NCBI RefSeq assembly: GCF_000349945.1
Contig: NC_020516.1
Span: forward strand, 2,046,001-2,110,000
Direction: 5' to 3'
DNA length: 64,000 nucleotides
Source: Azoarcus sp. KH32C
GTDB taxonomy: Bacteria; Pseudomonadota; Gammaproteobacteria; Burkholderiales; Rhodocyclaceae
In this document: piece after piece, positions 24,465 through 34,459 of the stretch
How positions within the stretch are numbered: position 1 is the stretch's first letter
Layout of the letters: each line of letters opens with the position of its first letter
Made by a program: the position numbers and the translations under genes
The notes under the pieces: generated by a model
Database searches by the model: none
The model's input: the letters and a program-made list of their open reading frames with translations, nothing else
What the model was told of the DNA's origin: nothing

Positions 24465-26072
24465 TCAGTTGATCTCCTTCAGCCTGAATCGCTGAAGTTT
24501 TCCGGTCTCGGTGCGGGGCAGCGTCTCCACATAGCGGATTGCGCGTGGGTACTTGTATGGCGCCACCGTCTGCTTGACGAAGTCCTGCAGCGTCTTCGTC
24601 ATCGTATCGGTGCCGAAGTGGCCCGGCTTCAGCACGACGAAGGCCTTGATGATCTGGCCGCGGTCCGGGTCCGGCACGCCGATCACGCCACACTCGGCGA
24701 CGGCCGGATGGGCGAGCAGGGCCCACTCGACCTCGGGGCTCGATACGTTATAGCCCGAGGTCACGATGATGTCGTCGATGCGCGCGTGGTAGTAGAAGTA
24801 GCCGTCCTCGTCCATGTGGAAGGCATCGCCCGGGAGGTTCCAGCCGTCGCGTACGTAGTTCTTCTGGCGCGAGTCGGCGAGGTAGCGGCAGCCCGTCGGG
24901 CCCTTGATCGCGAGCTTTCCGACGTCGCCCGGGGGCAGGGGATTCATGTCGTCGTCGACGATCATGCCGCGGTAACCGGGTAGCAGCTTGCCGACGGCGC
25001 CGGGGCGATAGTCCTCGGGCCCGGAGGCGATGTAGATGTGGATCATCTCCGTGCCGCCGATGCCGTCGTGGATCCGGATGCCGGTGACTTCACGCCAGCG
25101 CTCGCGCGTGTCGGTGGGCAGCGCTTCGCCCGCCGAGACGCATTTCTTCAGGCTCGGGACGCCGTGCTGTCCAACCAGCGACGCCATCTGGCGATAGCCG
25201 GTCGGCGAGGTCACGCAGATCGTGACGCCGTACTCCTTGATCGCGCCGAGCAGCGCTTCGGGGGCGAGCTTCTCAAGCAACACCGTGCTCGCCCGCGCCC
25301 ACAGCGGGAAGCACAACAGGCAGCCAAGGCCGAAGGTGAAGGCGAGGGGAGGTGTGCCGACGAACACGTCGTCCTGCCCGGGCTGGAGGCAGTGGCGCGG
25401 GAAGACTTCGCACATCGCCATCACGTCGCGGTGAAAGTGGATCGTGCCCTTGGGAACGCCGGTAGTGCCGGACGTGAAGCCGATCAGCGCGGGGTCGGTC
25501 GCGGCGGTGGGGACGGTGTCGAAGTGCGCGGGCTTGCGGGCGAGGCGCGCCGGCAGATCCGTGCCTTCGCCGTAGTACAGCACTTCGCGCAGCATCGGGC
25601 AGTCCGCGCGGGCAATCTTGAGCTCCTCGGCGAGGTTCGCATCGCACAGCGCGTGACTCACGCGGCCGAGCGTGGCGATGTCCTTGAGCTCCTTCGCGCG
25701 CAGCAGGGGCATCGTGCCGACGGCGACGCCGCCCGCCTTCCACACGGCGAGCCACGCGGCGGCGAGCCAAGGCGTGTTCGCGCCGCGCAGCAGCACCCGG
25801 TTACCCGGCTCCAGCCGCATGTCCTCGACAAGCAGGTGGGCGAGGCGGCTCACCTGCTCCTGGAGCTCGCGGTAAGTCCATCGGATGCCCTTGCCCATCA
25901 CGGCCGGGCGGTCGCCGTGGCCTTCGGCGACGGCGTGGTCGAGCAGTTCCGTCGTGGCGTTGAGCTGTTCGGGAAACTGTAGCTCCGGCCGTTCGAAGAC
26001 GAGATCCGGCCACTGTTCCGGCGGCGGCAGGTTGTCGATGACGAAGCGGTCGGTGTGGGCACTGCGGTTCAT
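24465..26072 (-). CDS. abmG: 2-aminobenzoate-CoA ligase (benzoate-CoA ligase family)
   Basis: This 535-residue AMP-forming enzyme activates 2-aminobenzoate (anthranilate) to 2-aminobenzoyl-CoA at the cost of ATP. The adenylation signature FTSGTTGVPKG is at about 200-210, the A5 motif region DGIGGTEM at about 330, and the C-terminal hinge and lysine region PRTETGKLQRFRLKE at the end. The overall form is that of the benzoate-CoA ligase group. The specific substrate is inferred from the nearby 2-aminobenzoyl-CoA monooxygenase/reductase; benzoate cannot be excluded by sequence. I chose the ATG at 26072 (MNRSAHTDRF) preceded by AGAGGAGAG; the frame extends to 26324 without support. It is divergent from the MFS permease gene and ends 4 bp from the GGDEF/EAL gene, convergently. 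Confidence 0.88.
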   Translation of the reverse strand: MNRSAHTDRFVIDNLPPPEQWPDLVFERPELQFPEQLNATTELLDHAVAEGHGDRPAVMGKGIRWTYRELQEQVSRLAHLLVEDMRLEPGNRVLLRGANTPWLAAAWLAVWKAGGVAVGTMPLLRAKELKDIATLGRVSHALCDANLAEELKIARADCPMLREVLYYGEGTDLPARLARKPAHFDTVPTAATDPALIGFTSGTTGVPKGTIHFHRDVMAMCEVFPRHCLQPGQDDVFVGTPPLAFTFGLGCLLCFPLWARASTVLLEKLAPEALLGAIKEYGVTICVTSPTGYRQMASLVGQHGVPSLKKCVSAGEALPTDTRERWREVTGIRIHDGIGGTEMIHIYIASGPEDYRPGAVGKLLPGYRGMIVDDDMNPLPPGDVGKLAIKGPTGCRYLADSRQKNYVRDGWNLPGDAFHMDEDGYFYYHARIDDIIVTSGYNVSSPEVEWALLAHPAVAECGVIGVPDPDRGQIIKAFVVLKPGHFGTDTMTKTLQDFVKQTVAPYKYPRAIRYVETLPRTETGKLQRFRLKEIN

Positions 26073-26211
26073 GGTCTCTCCTCTGCTGGGATGCGTATTC
26101 GCTTGCTCGCGGCGGCCTTGGTTGGGCCGGTCGCCGCATCGCGTTGTTTTGGCGGCAGTGTTCGCCAGACCCAATATAAAGTCAATACATGAAAAATATA
26201 GATAACGAATG

Positions 26212-26240
26212 TTCACACATAAACTAAACGGTGCTAATTT
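26212..26240 (+). promoter_or_regulatory. Candidate promoter and operator of the MFS permease gene
   Basis: TTCACA (26212-26217) and the extended -10-like TGC-TAATTT (26235-26240) are 17 bp apart. AACTAAAC (26222-26229) lies in the spacer; its reverse complement GTTTAGTT recurs in the promoter region of the 2-aminobenzoyl-CoA operon (39752-39759), so it could be a shared operator half-site. The -10 match is weak. Confidence 0.35.
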
Positions 26241-26326
26241 GGATAGCAGAACCCGAGACGTCGAATCGGGCGACAACCTCGTGCGCTCGCTAGCCGCGCG
26301 CACGCCCCAAAGGAGAAGGTGCATCC

Positions 26327-27613
26327 ATGACGAACTACCAACATCCTCCCCAGCAGCACATCCCCGGCCGCGTGACCGGGCTCGTCGTCCTGCTCTGCTG
26401 GCTGGCGATCTTTGCGGAAGGCTACGATCTGGGCGTGCTCGGCGCGGCGATGCCGGCGTTGCTCGAAGACCCGCAGTGGCAACTCACCCCGCTCAAGGCC
26501 GGTCTGCTCGGCAGCTACACCCTGCTGGGCATGCTGATCGGCGGGCTGACGATCAGCACACTCAGCGAGCTGCGGGGACGCAAGCCGATGTTCATCGTGT
26601 GCCTGTGCCTGTTCTCGCTGACCATGGGCGGCGCGGCGTGGGCGCCGACACCGGAGATCTTCGGGCTCTTCCGCTTCATCGGCGGCCTGGGGCTCGGCGG
26701 CATCATCCCCATTGCGGCGGCGCTGACGACCGAGTATTCCCCCGCCGGCCGCAAGAGCTTCAACTACGGCCTGATGTATTCAGGCTACTCGATCGGCATT
26801 CTCGGTGCGGCGCTGGTCGCGATGTGGCTGCTGCCGGTCGGGGGCTGGCGGCCGGTGATGGGCGTCGGCGTGATCCCGCTGCTGATCGTTCCGTTGATCG
26901 CCTGGCTGATGCCGGAATCGCTCGAGTTCCTGGTCGCGAAGGGTCGGCAGGCGGAAGCGCAGGCCTTGGCGAAGAAACTGGGGCTCGCGGTCCCGCGCAA
27001 GGTGGAGGCGACCGGAGCGCGGCCCGGCATCTGGAGCGTGCTGGCGGAAATCTTCTCACCCAGGAACGCCTTCGCGACCGCCTGCTTCTGGGTTGGCCTC
27101 TTCACGGGCCTGCTGATGGTGTACGGCCTCAACACCTGGCTGCCGCAGATCATGCGCAAGAGCGGTTACGACCTCGGCTCCAGCCTGGCCTTCCTCGCGG
27201 TCTTCAGCCTGACCTCGGCCGCGGGCGGAATCCTGATCGGCCGCGTCGCGGACCGGATCGGCGTCAAGGTCACGTTGGTTGCGTCCTACCTCATCGGGGC
27301 CGTCTGCATCGCCGCGCTGACGCTGAAAGGATCGCTGCTCACCAACTACGTCCTGGTCGCGCTCGCCGGGTTCGGCAGCATCTCCGCCTCGCTCATCCTG
27401 ACGTCCTACCTGGCGAACTACCTCGCGGCCCCGGTCCGCAGCGCAGGCACCGGCTGGGCGTTAAGCTTCGCTCGCATCGGGGCGCTGAGCGGTCCGCTCC
27501 TCGGCGGCTACCTCGCGGACTTGCCGATGGGCGCGCAAAGCAACTTCTATGCATTTGGCGCTGCCGGCCTGCTCAGTGCGGTCGCGGTGTTCCTGATCCC
27601 CGCACGCAAGTGA
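26327..27613 (+). CDS. MFS transporter, aromatic acid:H+ symporter family
   Basis: The 428-residue product has 12 predicted membrane segments. It carries the AAHS signature aspartate in the first segment (FAEGYDLGVLGAAMP, about residues 28-42) and GRKPMFIVCL between segments 2 and 3, as in BenK and PcaK. Such permeases bring benzoate-type acids across the inner membrane with protons. Given the divergent ligase and the flanking operon, 2-aminobenzoate is the likely cargo, but specificity is inferred from context. The ATG at 26327 is preceded by AAAGGAGAAGG. Its stop is 4 bp from the start of a decayed efflux gene. Confidence 0.88.
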   Translation: MTNYQHPPQQHIPGRVTGLVVLLCWLAIFAEGYDLGVLGAAMPALLEDPQWQLTPLKAGLLGSYTLLGMLIGGLTISTLSELRGRKPMFIVCLCLFSLTMGGAAWAPTPEIFGLFRFIGGLGLGGIIPIAAALTTEYSPAGRKSFNYGLMYSGYSIGILGAALVAMWLLPVGGWRPVMGVGVIPLLIVPLIAWLMPESLEFLVAKGRQAEAQALAKKLGLAVPRKVEATGARPGIWSVLAEIFSPRNAFATACFWVGLFTGLLMVYGLNTWLPQIMRKSGYDLGSSLAFLAVFSLTSAAGGILIGRVADRIGVKVTLVASYLIGAVCIAALTLKGSLLTNYVLVALAGFGSISASLILTSYLANYLAAPVRSAGTGWALSFARIGALSGPLLGGYLADLPMGAQSNFYAFGAAGLLSAVAVFLIPARK

Positions 27614-27617
27614 TGCG

Positions 27618-28114
27618 ATGAGGCCCGATGCAGCGACGGCCAGCCGCTCGGCCATGTCTCCGGGGCTGGTGGTATTGGTGTTGTCGCTGCTCCTGGGCCT
27701 GCAGCCGGTCACGACGGATCTTTACCTGCCTGCGCTTCCCGCCATCGCCCGCGACTTCGGCGCAGCGCCGGCGCAGGCGCAACTGTCGCTGCTGGCCCTG
27801 TTGCTCGCCTTCGGGATCGCGCAGCTCGTCTGGGGCCCGCTGTCCGACCAGATCGGGCGGAGGAGGGTGCTGCTCCTCGGGCTCACCGGCTACACGGCCG
27901 CCGCGATCGGTAGCGCACTCTCGACCTCGATGGAAATCCTCGTCGGGTGGCGGATTCTCCAGGGCGCCTCCATGGGCGCCGCCACTGGGCGCAGATGGAT
28001 GGGACCGCGGGGGCGATGGTGTGGGCGATCGGGGGATGGAGCTTGGCGACGGCGGGAATTGCGGCATTCCGTTCGCTGCGCGGACGGGAGCTGCTGGCTC
28101 TCCATTCCCTGTAA
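27618..28114 (+). pseudogene. Bcr/CflA-type MFS drug efflux gene with a large internal deletion
   Basis: From 27618, about 120 codons read as the N-terminal third of a Bcr/CflA family exporter (VTTDLYLPALPAIARDFG, SDQIGRRRVLLLG, GWRILQGASMGAA), ending after membrane segment 4 near 27980. From 27995 a different frame (+2 relative) reads 39 codons that look like the last membrane segment of the same family (MVWAIGGWSLATAGIAA) and ends at TAA 28112-28114. The missing middle would be about 250 codons. This is best explained by one internal deletion that also shifted the frame. The frame from 27618 stays open to 28157 but the end is not family-like. It is probably non-functional. Confidence 0.75.
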
Positions 28115-28180
28115 TTCCGGATACGAGTTGCGGCATGACCTGCTGGGCGGGGCCTGAGCAGCCGGCCGGTCAGCTTCGAA

Positions 28181-28208
28181 TAAAAAGGTCCGGCCATGCG
28201 GCCGGACC
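28181..28208 (-). terminator. Intrinsic terminator of the 2-aminobenzoyl-CoA operon
   Basis: The stem GGTCCGGCC / GGCCGGACC (28187-28195 and 28200-28208) with loop ATGC is followed, on the leftward transcript, by TTTTTA. It lies 50 bp after the etfA stop and closes the eleven-gene operon. AAAAACC on the other side gives no terminator for rightward transcription. Confidence 0.85.
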
Positions 28209-28258
28209 AAAAACCACCCTGGGTCGCGGGAGTGAGCGAGACAGGGTAGAGGAGGGAG

Positions 28259-29215
28259 TCAGCCGCAGGCGCTTGCGAGTTCCGGGACGAGTTCGAAGAG
28301 GTCTCCAACCAGGCCGTAGTCGGCGACCTGGAAGATGGGGGCTTCAGGATCCTTGTTGATGGCGACGATGACCTTGGAGTCCTTCATGCCGGCGAGATGC
28401 TGGATCGCGCCCGAGATGCCGACGGCGATATAGAGCTGCGGCGCGACGATCTTGCCGGTCTGGCCGACCTGGTAGTCGTTGGGGACGTAGCCCGCGTCGA
28501 CCGCGGCGCGCGAGGCGCCGAGGGCGGCCTGGAGCTTGTCCGCAAGCGGTTCTAGCACGCAATGGTAGTTCTCGCCGCTGCCGAGGCCGCGTCCGCCGGA
28601 GACAATGATTTTGGCAGCGCCGAGTTCGGGGCGGGCGGACTGGGTCAGTTCGCGTGTGATGAGGGTGGCTTGGCGGGTGTCGGCTGCGGCGGCGATGGCT
28701 TCGATCGGTGCGTTGTTGCCGGCGGCGACGGCGTCGAAGGCAGTGCTGCGGACGGTGGCGACCTTCACCGTGTCGGCGCTCCGCACGGTGGCCAACGCGT
28801 TGCCGGCGTAGATCGGGCGAACGAAAGTGTCCGGGCCTTCGACGGCGACGATGTCGGAGATCTGGGCGACGTCGAGCAGGGCGGCGATGCGCGGTGCGAG
28901 GTTCTTGCCGAAGGCGGTCGCCGGCGCGAGGACGTGTGTGTAGCCGGCGGCGGGATCCTGCACTTGTGCGAGCACCAGGGCCGTCAGGTTCTCGGCGGTT
29001 TGGTCGCGGTAGTGGGCGGCGTCGGCCACTTTGACGCGGGCGACGCCCTGCAGATTGGCGGCCGCCTCGGCCGCGCCGGCGCAGTCGCTGCCGGCGACGA
29101 GGACGTGGACCTCAGTTGCCAAATGCGCGCCGATCCTGCAGCCGGCGGCAACGGTGTTGAGGGTGGCGGCCTTGAGGCCCCGGTGGTCGTGTTCGGCGAT
29201 GACGAGAATGCTCAT
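28259..29215 (-). CDS. etfA: Electron transfer flavoprotein, alpha subunit
   Basis: EtfA binds FAD and with EtfB carries electrons from acyl-CoA dehydrogenases to the quinone pool through ETF:ubiquinone oxidoreductase. The 318-residue product is of usual length. The FAD site segment VSGGRGLGS (about 205-213), VGQTGKIVAPQLYIAVGISGAIQHL and INKDPEAPIF are family signatures. It lies 12 bp downstream of etfB and is the last gene of the operon, before an intrinsic terminator. A private ETF pair in this operon fits the acyl-CoA dehydrogenase encoded upstream. Confidence 0.96.
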   Translation of the reverse strand: MSILVIAEHDHRGLKAATLNTVAAGCRIGAHLATEVHVLVAGSDCAGAAEAAANLQGVARVKVADAAHYRDQTAENLTALVLAQVQDPAAGYTHVLAPATAFGKNLAPRIAALLDVAQISDIVAVEGPDTFVRPIYAGNALATVRSADTVKVATVRSTAFDAVAAGNNAPIEAIAAAADTRQATLITRELTQSARPELGAAKIIVSGGRGLGSGENYHCVLEPLADKLQAALGASRAAVDAGYVPNDYQVGQTGKIVAPQLYIAVGISGAIQHLAGMKDSKVIVAINKDPEAPIFQVADYGLVGDLFELVPELASACG

Positions 29216-29227
29216 GATGGTGCGACC

Positions 29228-29989
29228 TCAGATGACTTTGGCTTCGGTACGGAGCTTTTGCAGGAGTTCGGCGACATTGCCGACCTTGATGCCGGGGCTG
29301 CGCCCGGGCGGCTCGGAGACTTTCAGCGTGGTCAGCCGCGGGGTGACATCGACGCCCAGGTCGGCCGCGCTCACGGTATCGAGCGGCTTCTTCTTGGCCT
29401 TCATGATGTTCGGGAGCGTCGCGTAGCGTGGCTCGTTGAGGCGAAGGTCGGTGGTCACGACGGCCGGCAGGGGGATGGCGAGGGTTTCGAGACCGCCGTC
29501 GATTTCGCGCGTGACGCTGGCCTGTCTGCCGTCGATCTCGATCGCCGAGGCGAAGGTCGCCTGCGGCCAGGCGGCCAGCGCGGCGAGCATCTGGCCGGTC
29601 TGGTTGGCGTCGTCGTCGATGGCCTGCTTGCCGCAGATGACGAGTTGCGGCTGTTCCCTGTCGCACAGGGCTTTCAGCAGCTTGGCGACGGCCAGGGGCT
29701 GGAGGTCGACGTCACTCGGTTCGTCACACTGGACAAGGATGCCGCGGTCCGCGCCCATGGCCATCGCGGTGCGCAGGGTTTCCTGGCAGGCGGCGACGCC
29801 GCAGCTGATGGCGACGACTTCGGTGGCGATGCCGGCTTCCTTCAGGCGCACCGCCTCTTCCACGGCGATTTCGTCGAAGGGGTTGATGCTCATCTTGACG
29901 TTGGCGAGGTCCACGCCGGAGCCATCCGCCTTGACGCGCACCTTGACGTTGTAATCGACGACCCGCTTCACGGGAACGAGAATTTTCAT
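29228..29989 (-). CDS. etfB: Electron transfer flavoprotein, beta subunit
   Basis: EtfB (253 residues) binds AMP and forms the heterodimer with EtfA. It begins MKILVPVKRVVDYNVKVRV and has KMSINPFDEIAVEEAVRLKE and the AMP-site segment CGKQAIDDDANQTGQMLAA, all diagnostic. It lies 15 bp downstream of the thiolase gene and 12 bp upstream of etfA, within one transcription unit. The recognition loop for the partner dehydrogenase (around VSAADLGVD) is present. Confidence 0.96.
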   Translation of the reverse strand: MKILVPVKRVVDYNVKVRVKADGSGVDLANVKMSINPFDEIAVEEAVRLKEAGIATEVVAISCGVAACQETLRTAMAMGADRGILVQCDEPSDVDLQPLAVAKLLKALCDREQPQLVICGKQAIDDDANQTGQMLAALAAWPQATFASAIEIDGRQASVTREIDGGLETLAIPLPAVVTTDLRLNEPRYATLPNIMKAKKKPLDTVSAADLGVDVTPRLTTLKVSEPPGRSPGIKVGNVAELLQKLRTEAKVI

Positions 29990-30004
29990 GACGGGAACCT
30001 CTTT

Positions 30005-31206
<1,202 letters not shown>

Positions 31207-31210
<4 letters not shown>

Positions 31211-32736
31211 GAATTTCTCGGGGTCATGGCAGCGAAATAGCGCTGTTCGATCAGCGGCGAAATGCGGTATCGATCCTCGCCGTAGGCGTCGGCGAGGTGG
31301 GCCAGCACCGTGCGGATCGCCGGCAGTCCGAGGCTTTCGGCCCACTCGAGCGGCCCCCGCGGGTAGCCCACGCCGAGGCGCATCGCGGTGTCGATTCCGC
31401 CGGGATCGGACACGCCCTGGTTGACGGCATCGCTGGCCTCGTTGGCAAGCATCGCCACGGTGCGCATAACGGGCAGGCCGGGGGTGTCGCGCAGATGCGA
31501 GACGGCAATCCCGGCGGCCTGCAGTAGTCCGATGGCGGCGTCGGCAGCTTCGTTGCTGCACGTTTCCGCGGCGGCGAGTGCGAGACGAGACGCAGTGGCG
31601 TAGTCCGCCGCGAGGTCCACGACGACGGTGTCGGCGAAGCCGTTATCGGCCGCCCGCCGGGTTGCCGAGCGCCCGTCGGTCACATAGAGGCGTGCCTTGC
31701 CTGCCGTTGCGATCAGTCCGTCGTGGGACTCGGGCTGGCGGGTGAGCCGGACGTCGCGGGCTGCGAGGCGCTGGGCCAGCGCCTCGGCGAGGAGCGAGGC
31801 ACCGTGAAGGGCGATGGCTGGCGGTAGCGGCAGGGGAGCGACCGTATTGGGCTCCGGCTTCACCGCGTCGGCGCCGTAGTCGTAGAAACCCCGCCCGCTC
31901 TTGCGCCCGAACCAGCCGGCGGCGACATACTCCTGCTGGATCTGCGAGGGGGTGTAGCGCGCATCGTTGAAGAAGGCCTGCCAGACCGAGTTGGTCACGG
32001 CGAAATTGACGTCGAGACCGATGAGGTCCATCAGCTCAAAGGGGCCCATGCGGAAGCCGCCCGCCTCGCGCATCAGTGCGTCGAGGGTGGCGCAGTCGGC
32101 AACGCCTTCGTTCAGCAGGCGCAGGGCTTCCGAGTAATAGGGGCGGGCGACCCGATTGACGATGAAGCCCGGAGTCGATTTGGCGCGCACCGGGCGCTTC
32201 CCCCAGGCGGCGGCGGTGGCGAAGACGGTGTCTGCCGCTGTCCGGTCCGTCGCGAGGCCGGACACGATTTCGACCAGCGCCATCAGCGGCGCCGGGTTGA
32301 AGAAGTGCATGCCCACGACGCGGCCCGGATGGCGCAGGCCCGCCGCAATGGCAGTGACCGAGATCGACGAGGTGTTCGTCGCGAACAGGCAGTCCGCATC
32401 GACGACCTCTTCGAGATCGCGGAACAAGCTGCGCTTGGCGTCCAGGTTTTCGACGATGGCTTCGATGACGAGCCCGCAGCCGGCGAGGTCTGCGAGACTG
32501 GCGGCGGCGGACAGACGCGCACCGGCGGCGTCGGCCTCGGCGGGGGGGAGCCTGCCTTTATCGGCAAGCCTGAAGAACTGTTTGCGGATGGCATCGACGG
32601 CCGAGGCTGCGGCGTCGGGCCGTGCATCGAACAGTCGGACCGGATGGCCGGCCTGGGCTGCGACCTGGGCGATGCCGCTGCCCATCGCGCCACTGCCGAT
32701 GACGGCAACCGGGCAGGAGTGGGGCAGGGGGCTCAT
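31207..32736 (-). CDS. 3-hydroxyacyl-CoA dehydrogenase, PaaH type
   Basis: The 509-residue product has the NAD-binding N-terminus VIGSGAMGSGIAQVAAQAG (residues 12-30), the first C-terminal domain with the motif NPAPLMALVEIV and GFIVNRVARPYY, and a second C-terminal domain with GRKSGRGFYDYG at about 285-296 and RLGVGYPRGPLEWAE near the end. This double C-terminal domain form is that of PaaH, which oxidises 3-hydroxyadipyl-CoA in phenylacetate breakdown. Here it should oxidise the 3-hydroxyacyl-CoA formed after hydration or ring opening. The gene overlaps the thiolase by 4 bp and lies 63 bp downstream of the enoyl-CoA hydratase. Confidence 0.93.
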
Positions 32737-32799
32737 CGTGCTGGACCCTCGTGGTATGTCATGGGATCTCCGTTGAAGTGTGCTGGCTTGTCAGGGGCT

Positions 32800-33600
32800 C
32801 TAGCGGCCTTGCCAGCTGGGAGTGCGCTTTTCCAGGAAGGCCGCGATGCCTTCGCGACGATCCTCGGTGCCGGCAAGGAGGACGAAATTGCGGCGCTCCA
32901 TCGCGAGGCCGGTGGCGAGTGGGGTTTCGAAGGATTGCAGCACGGCATCCTTGGCGAGACGCACGGCAAGGGGCGCCTTGCTCGCGATCTTGAGTGCCAG
33001 TTCGCGTGCACGCGGCAGGCACTCGTCATCCGTTGTGACTTCGGCGACCAGCCCCGCGGACAGGGCCTCGCGGGCGCCCAGGAATTCACCTGCAAGCACG
33101 AGCTTCATCGCTACCCCCTTGCCGACCACGCGGGTGAGCCGCTGCGTGCCGCCGGCGCCCGGGATGATGCCGAGGTTGATCTCGGGCTGACCGAACTGGG
33201 CGGATTCGCCGGCGATGAGGATGTCGGCGTGCATGGCGAGCTCGCACCCGCCGCCCAGGGCATAACCGCAGACCGCGGCGACGATGGGCTTGGGGAATCG
33301 CGCGATCGCGGCGAACAGACGGGGCCGCTCTTCGAGCAGCACGGCCTGCATGTCCTTGGCCGCCATCTCCGCGAGGTCGGCGCCCGCCGCAAAGAGGCGC
33401 GGGCCGCCGGTGAGGACGACGCAGCGCACGTCGGCGTCGGCGTCGGCGGTCTCCAATAGGGCCACCAGCGCACGGAGCAGCGGCGTGGACAAGGCGTTGC
33501 GGGCTTGCGGGCGGTTGAGCGTGATCTCGAGCACGCCTTCTTCCGGCCCGCGGACCAGCAACAACGAGTCGTCGGCGAGGGGGGCGATAGAGTCGGCCAT
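32800..33600 (-). CDS. Enoyl-CoA hydratase/isomerase, PaaF-like
   Basis: The 266-residue crotonase-family enzyme has the oxyanion-hole segments FAAGADLAEM (about 69-78) and GYALGGGCELAMHADI (about 109-124), and both catalytic glutamates appear to be present (CEL and PEINLGIIPGAGG). It should hydrate a trans-2-enoyl-CoA intermediate in the lower part of the pathway. The ATG at 33600 (MADSIAPLADDS) was chosen; the frame runs open to 34386 through the RidA and thioesterase genes but in the wrong frame for them. It lies 8 bp downstream of ridA. Confidence 0.92.
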   Translation of the reverse strand: MADSIAPLADDSLLLVRGPEEGVLEITLNRPQARNALSTPLLRALVALLETADADADVRCVVLTGGPRLFAAGADLAEMAAKDMQAVLLEERPRLFAAIARFPKPIVAAVCGYALGGGCELAMHADILIAGESAQFGQPEINLGIIPGAGGTQRLTRVVGKGVAMKLVLAGEFLGAREALSAGLVAEVTTDDECLPRARELALKIASKAPLAVRLAKDAVLQSFETPLATGLAMERRNFVLLAGTEDRREGIAAFLEKRTPSWQGR

Positions 33601-33608
33601 CGTGCCAC

Positions 33609-34007
33609 TCAATCCGGAATGACGGCCGTCACCTCGATCTCGACCTTGGCTTCGTCCTCGACCAGGTCGGCGATCTGGATGGCGCTCATGGCCGGGTAGT
33701 TGCGGCCGATCACGTCGCGGTAGACGACGCCGACGTCCTTGAGGCGGGCGACGTATTCCTTCTTGTCCTTGAGATACCAGGTCATGCGGACGATGTGCTC
33801 GGGACCGCCGCCGGCCGTGCGCACGACGTCGACGCAGTTCTGCAGCGCCTGGCGGATCTGCTCGACGAGGTCGTCGGTCTCGAACTTGCACTCGGCGTTC
33901 CAGCCGATCTGTCCGCCGACGTAGATCTGGCGGCCGCGCGCCTCGATGCCGTTCGCGTAGCCCTTGGGGGCAATCCAGCCTTCGGGTTGAATGATTTTGT
34001 TGCTCAT
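33609..34007 (-). CDS. RidA family protein (enamine/imine deaminase)
   Basis: This 132-residue trimer-forming protein belongs to the RidA/YjgF family, whose known activity is hydrolysis of reactive enamines and imines to ketones and ammonia. The N-terminus MSNKIIQPEGW, the segment ARGRQIYVGGQIGWN (residues 24-38) and the C-terminal VEIEVTAVIPD are typical; the arginine that binds the carboxylate in true RidA is not obviously in the usual place, so it may be a subfamily with another substrate. It is embedded in the 2-aminobenzoyl-CoA operon, overlapping the thioesterase gene by 4 bp. The product of the monooxygenase/reductase is itself a cyclic enamine, so a deamination role is attractive. Confidence 0.87.
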   Translation of the reverse strand: MSNKIIQPEGWIAPKGYANGIEARGRQIYVGGQIGWNAECKFETDDLVEQIRQALQNCVDVVRTAGGGPEHIVRMTWYLKDKKEYVARLKDVGVVYRDVIGRNYPAMSAIQIADLVEDEAKVEIEVTAVIPD

Positions 34008-34459
34008 GATCTCTCCTTGAATCGGGTGATGGCTTGCCGGATATCCTCCGGCCAGGGGATGGAGCGATGCGTCTCCAGGGATGTGGCGACGAGGCATTGA
34101 TCGAAGCGCACGCGTTCCTGTCCGTCGGCGCCGACGATCCGGTGCCTGAGGTCGAGCGAACTGCGCCCGATCCTCTCGACCGACAGGTGAAAACAGAGGG
34201 TGTCGCCGAGCCGGGACGGGGCGACGAAGGTGGTGTCGAGCTTTGCCGTCGGGGTCCCCAGCCGTCTCTGGCTGACCGTCTCGGTCCAGGGCTTGCCAAG
34301 GTGCGCCCACCAGTCCTCGACAACGCCGTTGAGCATCTCGAAATAGCGCGGGAAGAACACGATGCCGGCGGGGTCGCAATGGGCAAACCGGACCAGGCGT
34401 TCCGCCATGAATTCGCCGGGTAGGGCCTCGCGTGGAGGCAGGGTCAGCATGGTCGTCAT
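34004..34459 (-). CDS. Acyl-CoA thioesterase, 4-hydroxybenzoyl-CoA thioesterase family
   Basis: The 151-residue hotdog-fold enzyme has the 4-HBT signature HCDPAGIVFFPRYFEML (residues 27-43), where Asp29 is the expected catalytic acid. Members cleave aryl- or acyl-CoA esters. In this operon it may free trapped CoA when 2-aminobenzoyl-CoA or a dead-end product accumulates. It overlaps the acyl-CoA dehydrogenase gene upstream and ridA downstream by 4 bp each, so translation of the three is probably coupled. I chose the ATG at 34459 (MTTMLTLPPREA); a second Met is 3 codons in. Confidence 0.88.
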   Translation of the reverse strand: MTTMLTLPPREALPGEFMAERLVRFAHCDPAGIVFFPRYFEMLNGVVEDWWAHLGKPWTETVSQRRLGTPTAKLDTTFVAPSRLGDTLCFHLSVERIGRSSLDLRHRIVGADGQERVRFDQCLVATSLETHRSIPWPEDIRQAITRFKERS

